Shown one piece after another: positions 47,928-55,737 of a stretch of 64,000 nucleotides of DNA (position 1 is the stretch's first letter; each line of letters starts with the position of its first letter). Source of the DNA: Draconibacterium mangrovi (GTDB lineage Bacteria; Bacteroidota; Bacteroidia; Bacteroidales; Prolixibacteraceae); assembly GCF_010586825.1 (NCBI RefSeq), contig NZ_JAAAGB010000012.1:62001-126000 (forward strand), in the 5' to 3' direction. The translations under genes and the position numbers were made by a program. Under the pieces are notes generated by a model. That model worked only from the letters and a program-made list of their open reading frames with translations, was not told the DNA's origin and ran no database searches.

Positions 47928-49532
47928 ATGAAACGTCGTTCCTTTTTTAAAACAACAGCCCTGGGTGGTTCTGTTGTGGCTTTAGGTGGTGTAACTGCTT
48001 GTGTGCAAGAGTCTGCTGTGCAGGGAGAAGCTGATCTGGCAGCATTTGATTTAAATGAGACATCGGCAAAGGAGCTTCAGCAAAAAATGGAATCCGGAGA
48101 GCTGACGGCTGAGAGTATCTGTCAAAAATTCCTTGATCGTATCGCGTTGGTCGATCCGCATTTAAAGTCGGTAATTGAGCTTAACCCGGATGCTTTGGAT
48201 ATTGCCAGAAAGCTGGATGAGGAACGACAAAACGGAGACGTTCGTGGCCCTTTACACGGAATTCCGTTGATGATTAAAGATAATATTGACACGGGCGATA
48301 AAATGCAAACCACCGCCGGATCGCTGGCATTGGAGGGTAATGTGGTGGAAAAGGATGCATTTATCGTAAAAAAATTGCGCGAAGCCGGAGCGGTATTGCT
48401 GGGAAAAACCAACCTTAGCGAGTGGGCAAATTTCCGGTCCAACAATTCATCGAGCGGTTGGAGCGGACGTGGTGGACAAGTGCGAAATCCGTTTTGTCTC
48501 GATCGTAGTCCGTGTGGTTCCAGCTCGGGCACCGGGGCAGCTGTTTCGGGTAACCTCTGCACTATTGGTATTGGTACCGAAACCAATGGCTCTATTGTTT
48601 GTCCGTCGGGAATTAACGGGATAGTGGGCATTAAACCTACTCTGGGTATGTGGAGCCGCCAGGGAATTATCCCGATTGCGCACAGCCAGGATACAGCCGG
48701 ACCCATGGCCCGAAATGTTACTGATGCCGCTATTTTATTGGGGGCTTTGGCTGAGTTTGATGCTGATGACGCGGAAACACATTTGAAACAAGGTAAAATT
48801 TACAATGATTATACTCCTTTTCTGAAATTGAATGGATTACAAGGAAAACGAATTGGAATTGCAGTCCAAATGGTACCGTCGCATGAGAAGGTGAAGGAAT
48901 TAATGAAAAATGCCGTTCAGGCGATGCAGAAAAGCGGTGCAGAGTTGGTTGAAGATGTGAAATTTGAAACGAACCGGAAATGGGGGAACCCATCTTACGA
49001 AGTGCTGCTTTATGAATTTAAAGCGGACCTGAATAAATACCTGCAGGAACATTCTTCTGCGCCAAGAAAATCGCTGGCGGAACTGATAGAGTTTAACAAG
49101 GCCAATGCCGATAAAGAGATGCCCTGGTTTGGGCAGGAGATTTTTGAAGAGGCAGAGGCAAAAGGCGATTTGAATTCGGAAGAATACCTGCAAGCGCTGG
49201 CCGATTCGAAACGTTTTGCCGGGAAAGAAGGAATTGATGCCTTGATGGATGCCCATAATCTGGATGCGTTAATCGCACCAACAAATGGTCCAACCTGGAG
49301 TATCGACTGGGTAAATGGCGACAGTTTTACCGGTGGTAGTTCTTCGCCGGCTGCTATATCCGGCTATCCGAATATTTCGGTGCCCATGGGATTTGTTGAA
49401 GGTTTGCCGATCGGTCTATCATTCTTTGGCCGGGCCTGGAGCGAGCCTGTTTTGCTTGAGATTGCCTATGCTTTCGAGCAAGTTACCAAACACCGGAAGG
49501 CTCCGGATTTCAAAAAATCGTTGATGGGATAA
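47928..49532 (+). CDS. Amidase signature enzyme, Tat-exported lipoprotein
   Basis: The 534 residues begin with a twin-arginine signal (MKRRSFFKTTALGGSVVALG) and a lipobox GVTAC (Cys25). The amidase-signature catalytic triad Ser-cisSer-Lys is visible: K117 in LMIKDNID, cis-Ser in CGSSSGTG (S199/S200) and nucleophile S222 in GTETNGSIVCPS. Closest relatives are periplasmic amidases rather than GatA, because of the export signal and the missing GatA context. It hydrolyses an amide in the periplasm; the substrate is unknown. It stands alone, followed by the nested inverted repeat. Confidence 0.9.
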   Translation: MKRRSFFKTTALGGSVVALGGVTACVQESAVQGEADLAAFDLNETSAKELQQKMESGELTAESICQKFLDRIALVDPHLKSVIELNPDALDIARKLDEERQNGDVRGPLHGIPLMIKDNIDTGDKMQTTAGSLALEGNVVEKDAFIVKKLREAGAVLLGKTNLSEWANFRSNNSSSGWSGRGGQVRNPFCLDRSPCGSSSGTGAAVSGNLCTIGIGTETNGSIVCPSGINGIVGIKPTLGMWSRQGIIPIAHSQDTAGPMARNVTDAAILLGALAEFDADDAETHLKQGKIYNDYTPFLKLNGLQGKRIGIAVQMVPSHEKVKELMKNAVQAMQKSGAELVEDVKFETNRKWGNPSYEVLLYEFKADLNKYLQEHSSAPRKSLAELIEFNKANADKEMPWFGQEIFEEAEAKGDLNSEEYLQALADSKRFAGKEGIDALMDAHNLDALIAPTNGPTWSIDWVNGDSFTGGSSSPAAISGYPNISVPMGFVEGLPIGLSFFGRAWSEPVLLEIAYAFEQVTKHRKAPDFKKSLMG

Positions 49533-49603
49533 AACTCTTCTTCACATTTGTTGTTTTAAAACCTGCGTAAGATATCAGCAATCATCTTTAGCGATTAGTA
49601 TTC

Positions 49604-49747
49604 TTTGCACCGTCTTTTAAGGCGGTGTTACAATGTAGTTGAGCCAATTTGATTTTTGAGGATTTTTGTACTTTCTATTTTACAAAAATCCTCAAAAATC
49701 TCAGGTATTCTTTTTGTTTTTACCACCGCTCTAAAGAACGGTGCAAA
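49604..49747. repeat. 144-bp nested inverted repeat (MITE-like or structured element)
   Basis: An outer imperfect inverted repeat (49604-49630 with 49721-49747; 22 of 27 positions match) encloses a perfect 20-bp inner inverted repeat (49651-49670 with 49681-49700, loop 10 nt). The two spacers between the outer and inner arms are both exactly 20 bp. Each outer arm also folds by itself (CACCG...CGGTG). It has no reading frame of its own. It lies directly upstream of the rlmN promoter, in the otherwise empty 49533-49827 gap. Confidence 0.75.
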
Positions 49748-49803
49748 AATATTTTGAACAGGTTCTGAATTCATTGAAAGAAATCTCGCAAAATTTTTTG
49801 CGT

Positions 49804-49811
49804 TATCTTTG
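49804..49811 (+). promoter_or_regulatory. -7 promoter box of rlmN
   Basis: TATCTTTG is a perfect TAnnTTTG match, 16 bp before the ATG at 49828. It lies inside the upstream extension of the rlmN frame, so it argues against a start at the GTG of 49741. I see no good -33 box at the right distance. Confidence 0.55.
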
Positions 49812-49827
49812 CAGCAAAGTTACACGT

Positions 49828-50850
49828 ATGAAGGAGCGATTATTCGGGAAAACATTAGGGGAATTGCAGGAGTTGGTGGGAGAGCTGGGGCTGCCAAAAT
49901 TTACGGCTAAACAAATCACAGATTGGTTGTATAAAAAGCAGATCAGCTCGATTGAGGAGATGACCAACCTCTCGAAAAAAGCCCGTGAATTGCTGAACGA
50001 ACGCTTTGAATTTGGTTTAACACCTTATACTAAAGTAAGTGCCAGTATCGATGGTACGCGGAAATATTTGTTCCCGACAATTCAGAATAAATTTATCGAA
50101 ACCGCAATGATTCCTGAGCGTGACCGTAAAACGGTTTGTGTGAGTTCGCAGGTGGGATGTAAAATGGGATGCCTGTTTTGTTTTACGGCGAAACAAGGTT
50201 TTCAGGGGCAACTTTCAGCCGGAGAGATTATTAACCAGATAAAAAGTATCGATGAAGTAGAGGAGGTGAGCAACATCGTTTACATGGGAATGGGCGAACC
50301 TTTTGATAATCTTGAAGAAGTTTTGAAAAGCCTCGAAATCCTGACATCGGAATGGGGATTTGCCATGAGTCCGCGACGGATAACTGTTTCAACCATCGGA
50401 ATCATTCCCGGAATGTTGACTTTCCTTGAAAAGAGTGAGGCACACCTGGCAGTAAGTTTGCACACACCTTTCCACGAAGAGCGACAGAAAATTATGCCGG
50501 TTCAGGTGGCTTACCCGGTTGAAGAGGTGGTTGAGGAAATAAAAAGCTGGGACTTTGGCCGTCAGCGCCGTGTGTCGTTCGAATACATTTTGTTTGAAGA
50601 CTTGAATGATTCACAGAAACATGTGGATGAACTGGCCCGCTTACTCAGTGGGTTGAAGTGCCGAATTAACCTGATTCGTTTTCACCCCGTTCCGGGAACG
50701 CCGCTTAAAAGCCCGGGAGAAGAAACTATTCAGCGTTTTAAAAATGCACTGAATAACAAGGGAATTCTAACCACAATACGTGCTTCGCGTGGGCAGGATA
50801 TTTATGCTGCCTGCGGTTTGTTGTCTACCAAAGAACTGGTGAAAAACTGA
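49828..50850 (+). CDS. rlmN: Dual-specificity 23S rRNA/tRNA methyltransferase RlmN
   Basis: The 340-residue radical SAM enzyme methylates C2 of A2503 in 23S rRNA and A37 in some tRNAs. The cluster motif CxxxCxxC is C111-C115-C118 (GCKMGCLFCFT), and the C-terminal catalytic Cys is C329 (DIYAACG). The frame is open from a GTG at 49741, but the family's N-terminus (LLGKTLxEL-like, here MKERLFGKTLGEL) starts at 49828, and a promoter box precedes it. It is preceded by the nested inverted repeat. Confidence 0.95.
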   Translation: MKERLFGKTLGELQELVGELGLPKFTAKQITDWLYKKQISSIEEMTNLSKKARELLNERFEFGLTPYTKVSASIDGTRKYLFPTIQNKFIETAMIPERDRKTVCVSSQVGCKMGCLFCFTAKQGFQGQLSAGEIINQIKSIDEVEEVSNIVYMGMGEPFDNLEEVLKSLEILTSEWGFAMSPRRITVSTIGIIPGMLTFLEKSEAHLAVSLHTPFHEERQKIMPVQVAYPVEEVVEEIKSWDFGRQRRVSFEYILFEDLNDSQKHVDELARLLSGLKCRINLIRFHPVPGTPLKSPGEETIQRFKNALNNKGILTTIRASRGQDIYAACGLLSTKELVKN

Positions 50851-50912
50851 ACGCAGATGACGCTGATTAACAGATGATCGCAGAAAACTGCTATCTTAGT
50901 TCTAAATTTGTT

Positions 50913-51749
50913 TTAAACCAATTCTGATAAGCTGAATTTCTCCTTAAGTTGTACGCCTTTTTCCGTATCCTGCACCGATGCACATTCCGTGTAATAGTCG
51001 TGTTCAAAAAACAGGATATAGTCTTTTTCGGCAGCTTCTTTCAGAAATTTTCCTTTCTCTTCCATCACTTTTACCGGATCGAGATCGTATGCCGAAACCC
51101 ACAGCAATGGAATGTTGGCGGCAGTAGGAAACAAATCGGAGGTATAAACAAAAGAGTGTTTCCCGGTGTGAAGGATGGGCAGCATTTGTCCCGGCGTGTG
51201 GCCATCGAAAAACCTTATCTCAAATCCTGGCAGAAAATCACCTTCTTCTTCAATCAGTTGTAATTTTTCCGATTCCATCATAAAATCCAGCACCGGCCGA
51301 TGGAAAGCTGCCTGCTCGCGTGGGTTCGAAATTTTGGCGTGTTCCCACTGCTTCTTGCTGCTCCATAAAGTGGCATTCTGAAAAACCAGCTCCAGTTTTC
51401 CGTCAACTTTTTTAACGGCTCCGGTGCAGTGATCCCAATGCAGGTGGGTGAAAAATACATCGGTAATATCAGCAGCTGAAAAACCCTTTTCGGCCAACGA
51501 TTTTTCCAGTTCGTCAACCGAAGTAACGCCATTGTTCCTGAGGTGTTTTTCGGGGTAGTGGTTTCCAATTCCGGTTTCGATAAGTATTTTGCGTTTACCG
51601 GTTTCAACCAGCAGACAACGCAAAGTTAGCTTGGTGAAATTATCGTCGTTGCACGGATAGACTTTGTTCCACAATACTTTCGGTATGGCGCCAAACAAGG
51701 CTCCTCCATCGCAATGAAAATGACCGGCAGAAATCGGAATTAGCTTCAT
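50913..51749 (-). CDS. MBL-fold metallo-hydrolase
   Basis: The 278 residues carry the metallo-beta-lactamase zinc motif HLHWDH (about 101-106), plus DGHTPGQ, YTSDLFP and FFEHD for the remaining ligands. It resembles lactonase/AttM-like MBL proteins in order (LLVETGKRKILIETGIG). There is no signal peptide. The substrate is unknown; lactone or phosphodiester hydrolysis are both possible. It is convergent with rlmN and lies 93 bp downstream of DUF3810; that gap contains text of an intergenic-repeat type. Confidence 0.85.
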   Translation of the reverse strand: MKLIPISAGHFHCDGGALFGAIPKVLWNKVYPCNDDNFTKLTLRCLLVETGKRKILIETGIGNHYPEKHLRNNGVTSVDELEKSLAEKGFSAADITDVFFTHLHWDHCTGAVKKVDGKLELVFQNATLWSSKKQWEHAKISNPREQAAFHRPVLDFMMESEKLQLIEEEGDFLPGFEIRFFDGHTPGQMLPILHTGKHSFVYTSDLFPTAANIPLLWVSAYDLDPVKVMEEKGKFLKEAAEKDYILFFEHDYYTECASVQDTEKGVQLKEKFSLSELV

Positions 51750-51842
51750 AAAATACTAGTTGGAAGCTGGAAGTCAGAAGACCGGAGTTTTTCCGGTATT
51801 GGATCTACCAACTTTTGTTATTGGCTGTAAAAGTAAATGAAT

Positions 51843-52946
51843 TTAACGGGTTGCAAGACCATGACGTTGTTGAAAAGCTGAATCTAACGCAAAGTTCATA
51901 ACATGGTCAACCACGCCGGTATAATCATTTATTCCCGATTTTATATTGTTGTGTTTTAAATACGCATCGTTAAGTTTCGAAGCCGTTTTGTCCATGGTTG
52001 CATTACGCAGTTTGTTCCAGTGTTCGCTTATTCTGTTGATGTCGGCCTGCACTTCCGGCGAGATTTCAGCAACAAGTTCTTTATAATCTTCCAAACCCCG
52101 GGCCTGCCTGAAAAAATGGAATGAAATAAACAATTTCGCCGAATACCTGATTTGTTGCGACGAGCTGTTTAAACAAACCAGCCACGCGTAAAAATTGGCT
52201 TCTGCCTCGCTTGTTATGCCCAGCTGGTGCGCTTTCTCGTGTGCCAAAACATAGGGGTATTCGATGGGGAGAATCTTTTTGTTTACATGAACTTCATTAA
52301 AAAATGGTCCGAAATAACCGGTGATTCCTGATTTTGCATAAAATCCGCTGAAAGTGATTGTTTTGTCGGGGCGTTTGCCCATCGGATATCCGAATTTCAA
52401 AACAGGCGCCAGTTGATGGTACGATTCTTCAATTAAGCGATCTATTTCAGTTTTGTCAACGGTGTCAAAATCGCAATGTAATTGGTTTAGTTCAGTAATG
52501 TACTGCTGCATAAATTGCACAAATTCCTCCGTATCGGGTTCCCGGTCTTTTATTCCGAGTCTTTCGGTTAATGGCAAGCGAAAATAGTTGAATCCCCAAA
52601 GCACATAAAACAGGATATATACTGTGGCAACAGTATTCAGCAAAAATTTTCCGGCTGCTTTCCATTTTATACGTTTTGTAAATAGTTGAACGATCAGAAC
52701 TACAGGCATTAAGATCAAAATCGCGTAAAAACTATCATCAAGCGAAAAAGGAAAAACAAAAGAAATGGTTGAAAGTAGTGAAGCTATAAATGGATAGATT
52801 CGCTGCGCATACCAGGTTTCAACAAAGTTGGGGTACTGGCGCAGGAAAAGTGTAAGCGCAAAAACAATTCCTGCCAAAGCCGGATGAATAAGCCATTTGT
52901 GTTTTCTGTCTGTTCTCAATTTTTTTCGGGTAAATATACAAGACAA
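51843..52946 (-). CDS. DUF3810 membrane protein, putative zinc peptidase
   Basis: The 367 residues have three N-terminal transmembrane helices (LAGIVFALTLFLRQ, FIASLLSTISFVFPF, AILILMPVVLIVQLF, then FLLNTVATVYILFYVLWGF) and a soluble part with VLAHEKAHQLGITSEAEANFYAWL, where H236, E237 and H240 form an HExxH site with a downstream Glu (E245 or so). This matches DUF3810, a probable membrane-bound metallopeptidase. The start at TTG 52946 is uncertain; a second TTG at 52919 lies just after a TATATTTA promoter-like box and may be the true start. Confidence 0.8.
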   Translation of the reverse strand: MSCIFTRKKLRTDRKHKWLIHPALAGIVFALTLFLRQYPNFVETWYAQRIYPFIASLLSTISFVFPFSLDDSFYAILILMPVVLIVQLFTKRIKWKAAGKFLLNTVATVYILFYVLWGFNYFRLPLTERLGIKDREPDTEEFVQFMQQYITELNQLHCDFDTVDKTEIDRLIEESYHQLAPVLKFGYPMGKRPDKTITFSGFYAKSGITGYFGPFFNEVHVNKKILPIEYPYVLAHEKAHQLGITSEAEANFYAWLVCLNSSSQQIRYSAKLFISFHFFRQARGLEDYKELVAEISPEVQADINRISEHWNKLRNATMDKTASKLNDAYLKHNNIKSGINDYTGVVDHVMNFALDSAFQQRHGLATR

Positions 52947-53085
52947 AATTTAAAGATATTCGGGACAGTCGTCTCTTTCACTTTTGCTCGTGGCTGTTAG
53001 ACATGCAAAATAGGTGGTGGGTTTTTGATTCTTTGGAGAGAATAGTATTGACCAAAATTTATTTTTAATTATAATATAAATTCTT

Positions 53086-53120
53086 TTTGACAGAATACAG
53101 CCTATTATAAAATACATTTG
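53086..53120 (+). promoter_or_regulatory. Candidate promoter of the M19 dipeptidase gene
   Basis: TTTG (53086-53089) and a perfect -7 TACATTTG (53113-53120) are separated by 23 bp, longer than the usual 18-20. The -7 box ends 40 bp before the ATG. Confidence 0.45.
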
Positions 53121-53160
53121 TTATAATTGCTTTCAGTTTAAAATCAAAAAACATTTTATA

Positions 53161-54381
53161 ATGATTAAGGCATATTCTTTTTTGCTAATGGTTGGGGGAC
53201 TGTTAGCGGGGTTAAATGGATTTTGTGAAGGTAAAGATGGAAAAGCAATGGAAGTACATAAACGTGCAATAACAATTGATACACATTGTGATACGCCAAT
53301 GGCGCTGTTGGAAGGCAGTCTGGATGTGGGGGTAGCAAACAAAGCGCCGGGAAGCAGGGTTGATTTTCCGAGAATGGAAGAAGGTGGATTGGATGCTATA
53401 TTTTTTGCGGCATTTACCAGTCAGCGGCCACGCACCGAAGAGAATACGCAGAATGCCTACGAAATGGCGAATAAAATGATTGAGAAAACTTATGAGGTGT
53501 GCGAAAATTATAACAGCATGGCCGAAGTGGCCACTACTCCCGGGGACGTTGTTCGCCTAAAAAAGGAAGGTAAACGTGCCATTTACATCGGTATGGAAAA
53601 CGGATTTCCACTGGGTCAGGAACTCAACAGAGTAGAGGAGTTTTACAATAAAGGAGTTCGTTATATAACACTCTGTCACTCATCGAACAATGATGTATGT
53701 GATTCTTCAACCGACAAAAAAGGACCTGAATTTAACGGATTAAGCCCCTTTGGAAAAGAGGTTGTGAAAGAAATGAACCGCCTCGGAATGCTAATCGATG
53801 TATCGCATATTTCAGACAAATCATTTTACGATGTGGTAGAACTGAGCAAGGTGCCTGTTTTTGCTTCGCACTCGAGTGTGCGTGCAATTGCCAATCATAA
53901 GCGAAACATGACCGATGATATGATAAAAGCACTGGCTAAAAACGGTGGTGTAATTCAGATTTGTTTGCTCGACGACTACATTAAAGATCCCGATACTACC
54001 ACTGTTCGTTATCAGAAAGAGCAGGAAATAAGAAAAATTTTCAATACACGTTTTGCAAAAATGAGCGAAGAGGAGCAGGCAGAAGTGCGGAGACAGTGGC
54101 GCGAACTGGATGAGAAATATCCCAAGCAGTTGCCAACTGTTGCCGATTGTGTAGATCATATCGATCATGTAAAAAAACTGGTAGGAATTGATTACGTTGG
54201 GATTGGCTCGGATTTTGATGGCGGCGGCGGACTGGCCGATTGTGCCGATGTGAGCCAAATGCCAAACATCACAGCCGAAATGTTAAAGCGTGGTTATACC
54301 GAAGAGGAAATTGCCAAAGTTTGGGGCGGGAATTTCCTGCGCGTATTTTCAGCGGTAATCCAAAAGAGTTCGGTTAATTAA
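53161..54381 (+). CDS. Membrane dipeptidase (M19 family), exported
   Basis: The 406 residues have a signal peptide (to about residue 22). The renal dipeptidase zinc site is visible: HxD in TIDTHCDTP, bridging Glu in IGMENGFPLG, His in DVSHIS and FASHSS, and Asp in GIGSDFDGGGG. It hydrolyses dipeptides, including D-configured ones, in the periplasm. The C-terminus (AKVWGGNFLRVF) is also family-typical. It is a single gene closed by a terminator. Confidence 0.94.
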   Translation: MIKAYSFLLMVGGLLAGLNGFCEGKDGKAMEVHKRAITIDTHCDTPMALLEGSLDVGVANKAPGSRVDFPRMEEGGLDAIFFAAFTSQRPRTEENTQNAYEMANKMIEKTYEVCENYNSMAEVATTPGDVVRLKKEGKRAIYIGMENGFPLGQELNRVEEFYNKGVRYITLCHSSNNDVCDSSTDKKGPEFNGLSPFGKEVVKEMNRLGMLIDVSHISDKSFYDVVELSKVPVFASHSSVRAIANHKRNMTDDMIKALAKNGGVIQICLLDDYIKDPDTTTVRYQKEQEIRKIFNTRFAKMSEEEQAEVRRQWRELDEKYPKQLPTVADCVDHIDHVKKLVGIDYVGIGSDFDGGGGLADCADVSQMPNITAEMLKRGYTEEEIAKVWGGNFLRVFSAVIQKSSVN

Positions 54382-54448
54382 CAGACAAAAACGAAAATTA
54401 TTCTATATTTGACTGATAATATATCTTCTATTTAATATAATCATCACA

Positions 54449-54471
54449 GGGGCCGTCTTTCCCCATTTTTT
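54449..54471 (+). terminator. Short intrinsic terminator of the dipeptidase gene
   Basis: GGGG (54449-54452) pairs with CCCC (54461-54464) and is followed by A and T6. An outer TCATCA/TGATGA pair (54441-54446, 54471-54476) can extend the structure. Confidence 0.6.
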
Positions 54472-54558
54472 GATGATGAGGTTTGCACTTTCTTTTTATT
54501 AAATAGGCAAGATTAACGACAGGATTAAAATTTATTTTGTCCGTCCGAGTTATTAACA

Positions 54559-54575
54559 TTTCCCAATATGGGAAA
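54559..54575. promoter_or_regulatory. Palindrome upstream of the PorP-adhesin operon
   Basis: TTTCCCA-ATA-TGGGAAA is a perfect 7-bp inverted repeat with a 3-nt centre, 133 bp before the porP start. It could be an operator for the adhesin operon. A likely promoter lies further down: TTG near 54646-54648, 20-bp spacer, TAGTTTG at 54670-54676. Confidence 0.45.
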
Positions 54576-54707
54576 ATTAACAAAGATAATTCTGAAAGTA
54601 CTGATTTATTAAGGGCTTTGTGAATATCTTTTTACGCAACATATAGTTGCATTTGTTAATAAATTGTCGTAGTTTGCCATAGTTGTAAAGAGAAAATTTG
54701 TATCGTC

Positions 54708-55640
54708 ATTAAAAGAATTGTTGTATTAGGGATATTTGTCTTGCTAATATCACTCAGGTGTGGTGCACAACAAGATCCTATTTTCACCTCATACATGTAT
54801 AATGGCCAAATCATTAACCCGGCTTATGCAGGAATGTGGGAAAAGATAGGTTTTACCACCTTAGTAAGAAAACAGTGGGCCGGGATTAACCGTTCGCCTC
54901 TGACTGAATACATTTCATTTCACTCACCTTTACGAAACGAAGCTGTTGGTGTTGGACTCAACATCATGAACGACACTTTTGGTCGCGAAAAGCGCTTAAC
55001 TGTACTGGGCGATTACGCCTACGAAGTATACCTATCGCGCCGTACACGTATGCGAATGGGCGTGAAATTTGGTTTTACCAACTATAAGAACCCGCTTACC
55101 GAATACATTTTATATCCCGACGGAAAGTACGACAGGGCTTTTGATGAAGATGTAGATTTATCATTTCTTCCCAATTTCGGTTTCGGAATATTTATTTACC
55201 AGGATTATTTTTATGCCGGATTCTCTATTCCCAAACTTATTGAAAACGATCTGAAAGAGAATTTCCACAACTATTCTACCAGTGCTGAGGTACGTACTAT
55301 ATACCTGAACGGTGGTTACGTGTTTCCGCTCGATCCCTTTAATTATTTTGTGTTTAAACCCACATTGCTGGTTAAGGCAACCTGGGGTACGCCAATTCAG
55401 ATTGATTTGGCTGCCAATTTTATGATCCGCGAAAAACTTTGGCTAGGTGTTTTGGGGCGTACCGGTGGTGCCATATGTTTTACCGGAAACTGGATGTTTA
55501 GTAACAAGTTTAGGGTGGGATTTGCAATGGACATAACAACAAACGAAATATACCCATATCAGAACGGAACTTTTGAATTTACGTTTGGTTTTGATGTGGA
55601 CTTTTTTGGACGTAGCTATTTAAGGTCCAGATACTTTTAA
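54708..55640 (+). CDS. PorP/SprF-family type IX secretion membrane protein (ATT start)
   Basis: The 310-residue outer-membrane barrel has the PorP/SprF pattern: QQDPIFTSYMYNGQIINPAYAGM, RKQWAGINRSPLTEYISFHSPL, GVGLNIMNDTFGREKRL and FDVDFFGRSYLRSRYF. The frame has no ATG or GTG upstream of the conserved part, and an in-frame TAA is at 54660. The TTG at 54741 would cut the signal peptide in half. The ATT at 54708 gives I/MKRIVVLGIFVLLISLRCGAQ, a complete signal peptide, so a rare ATT start is inferred. SprF-type proteins help export or anchor the adjacent giant T9SS adhesin, which follows after 97 bp. Confidence 0.88.
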   Translation: MKRIVVLGIFVLLISLRCGAQQDPIFTSYMYNGQIINPAYAGMWEKIGFTTLVRKQWAGINRSPLTEYISFHSPLRNEAVGVGLNIMNDTFGREKRLTVLGDYAYEVYLSRRTRMRMGVKFGFTNYKNPLTEYILYPDGKYDRAFDEDVDLSFLPNFGFGIFIYQDYFYAGFSIPKLIENDLKENFHNYSTSAEVRTIYLNGGYVFPLDPFNYFVFKPTLLVKATWGTPIQIDLAANFMIREKLWLGVLGRTGGAICFTGNWMFSNKFRVGFAMDITTNEIYPYQNGTFEFTFGFDVDFFGRSYLRSRYF

Positions 55641-55737
55641 TGACGAAAGACTCAATTACAAACCCGAAAATGATTGTATAACGGTTAAATTGAAATTTAT
55701 GTATAGACGAAAATTATTTTAAAAAAAGAATTGATTA

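Noticed and set aside
48122-48706. 194-residue minus-strand frame inside the amidase gene
   Set aside because: It is antisense to the amidase signature region; no start signal or known domain.
49741-49827. GTG start giving a 369-residue RlmN
   Set aside because: The extra 29 residues overlap the right arm of the inverted repeat and a promoter box; family alignment starts at 49828.
51750-51842. Possible small RNA in the gap containing TTGGAAGCTGGAAGTCAGAAG-like text
   Set aside because: Such text is common as low-complexity intergenic sequence in Bacteroidota, and I see no promoter or terminator for it.
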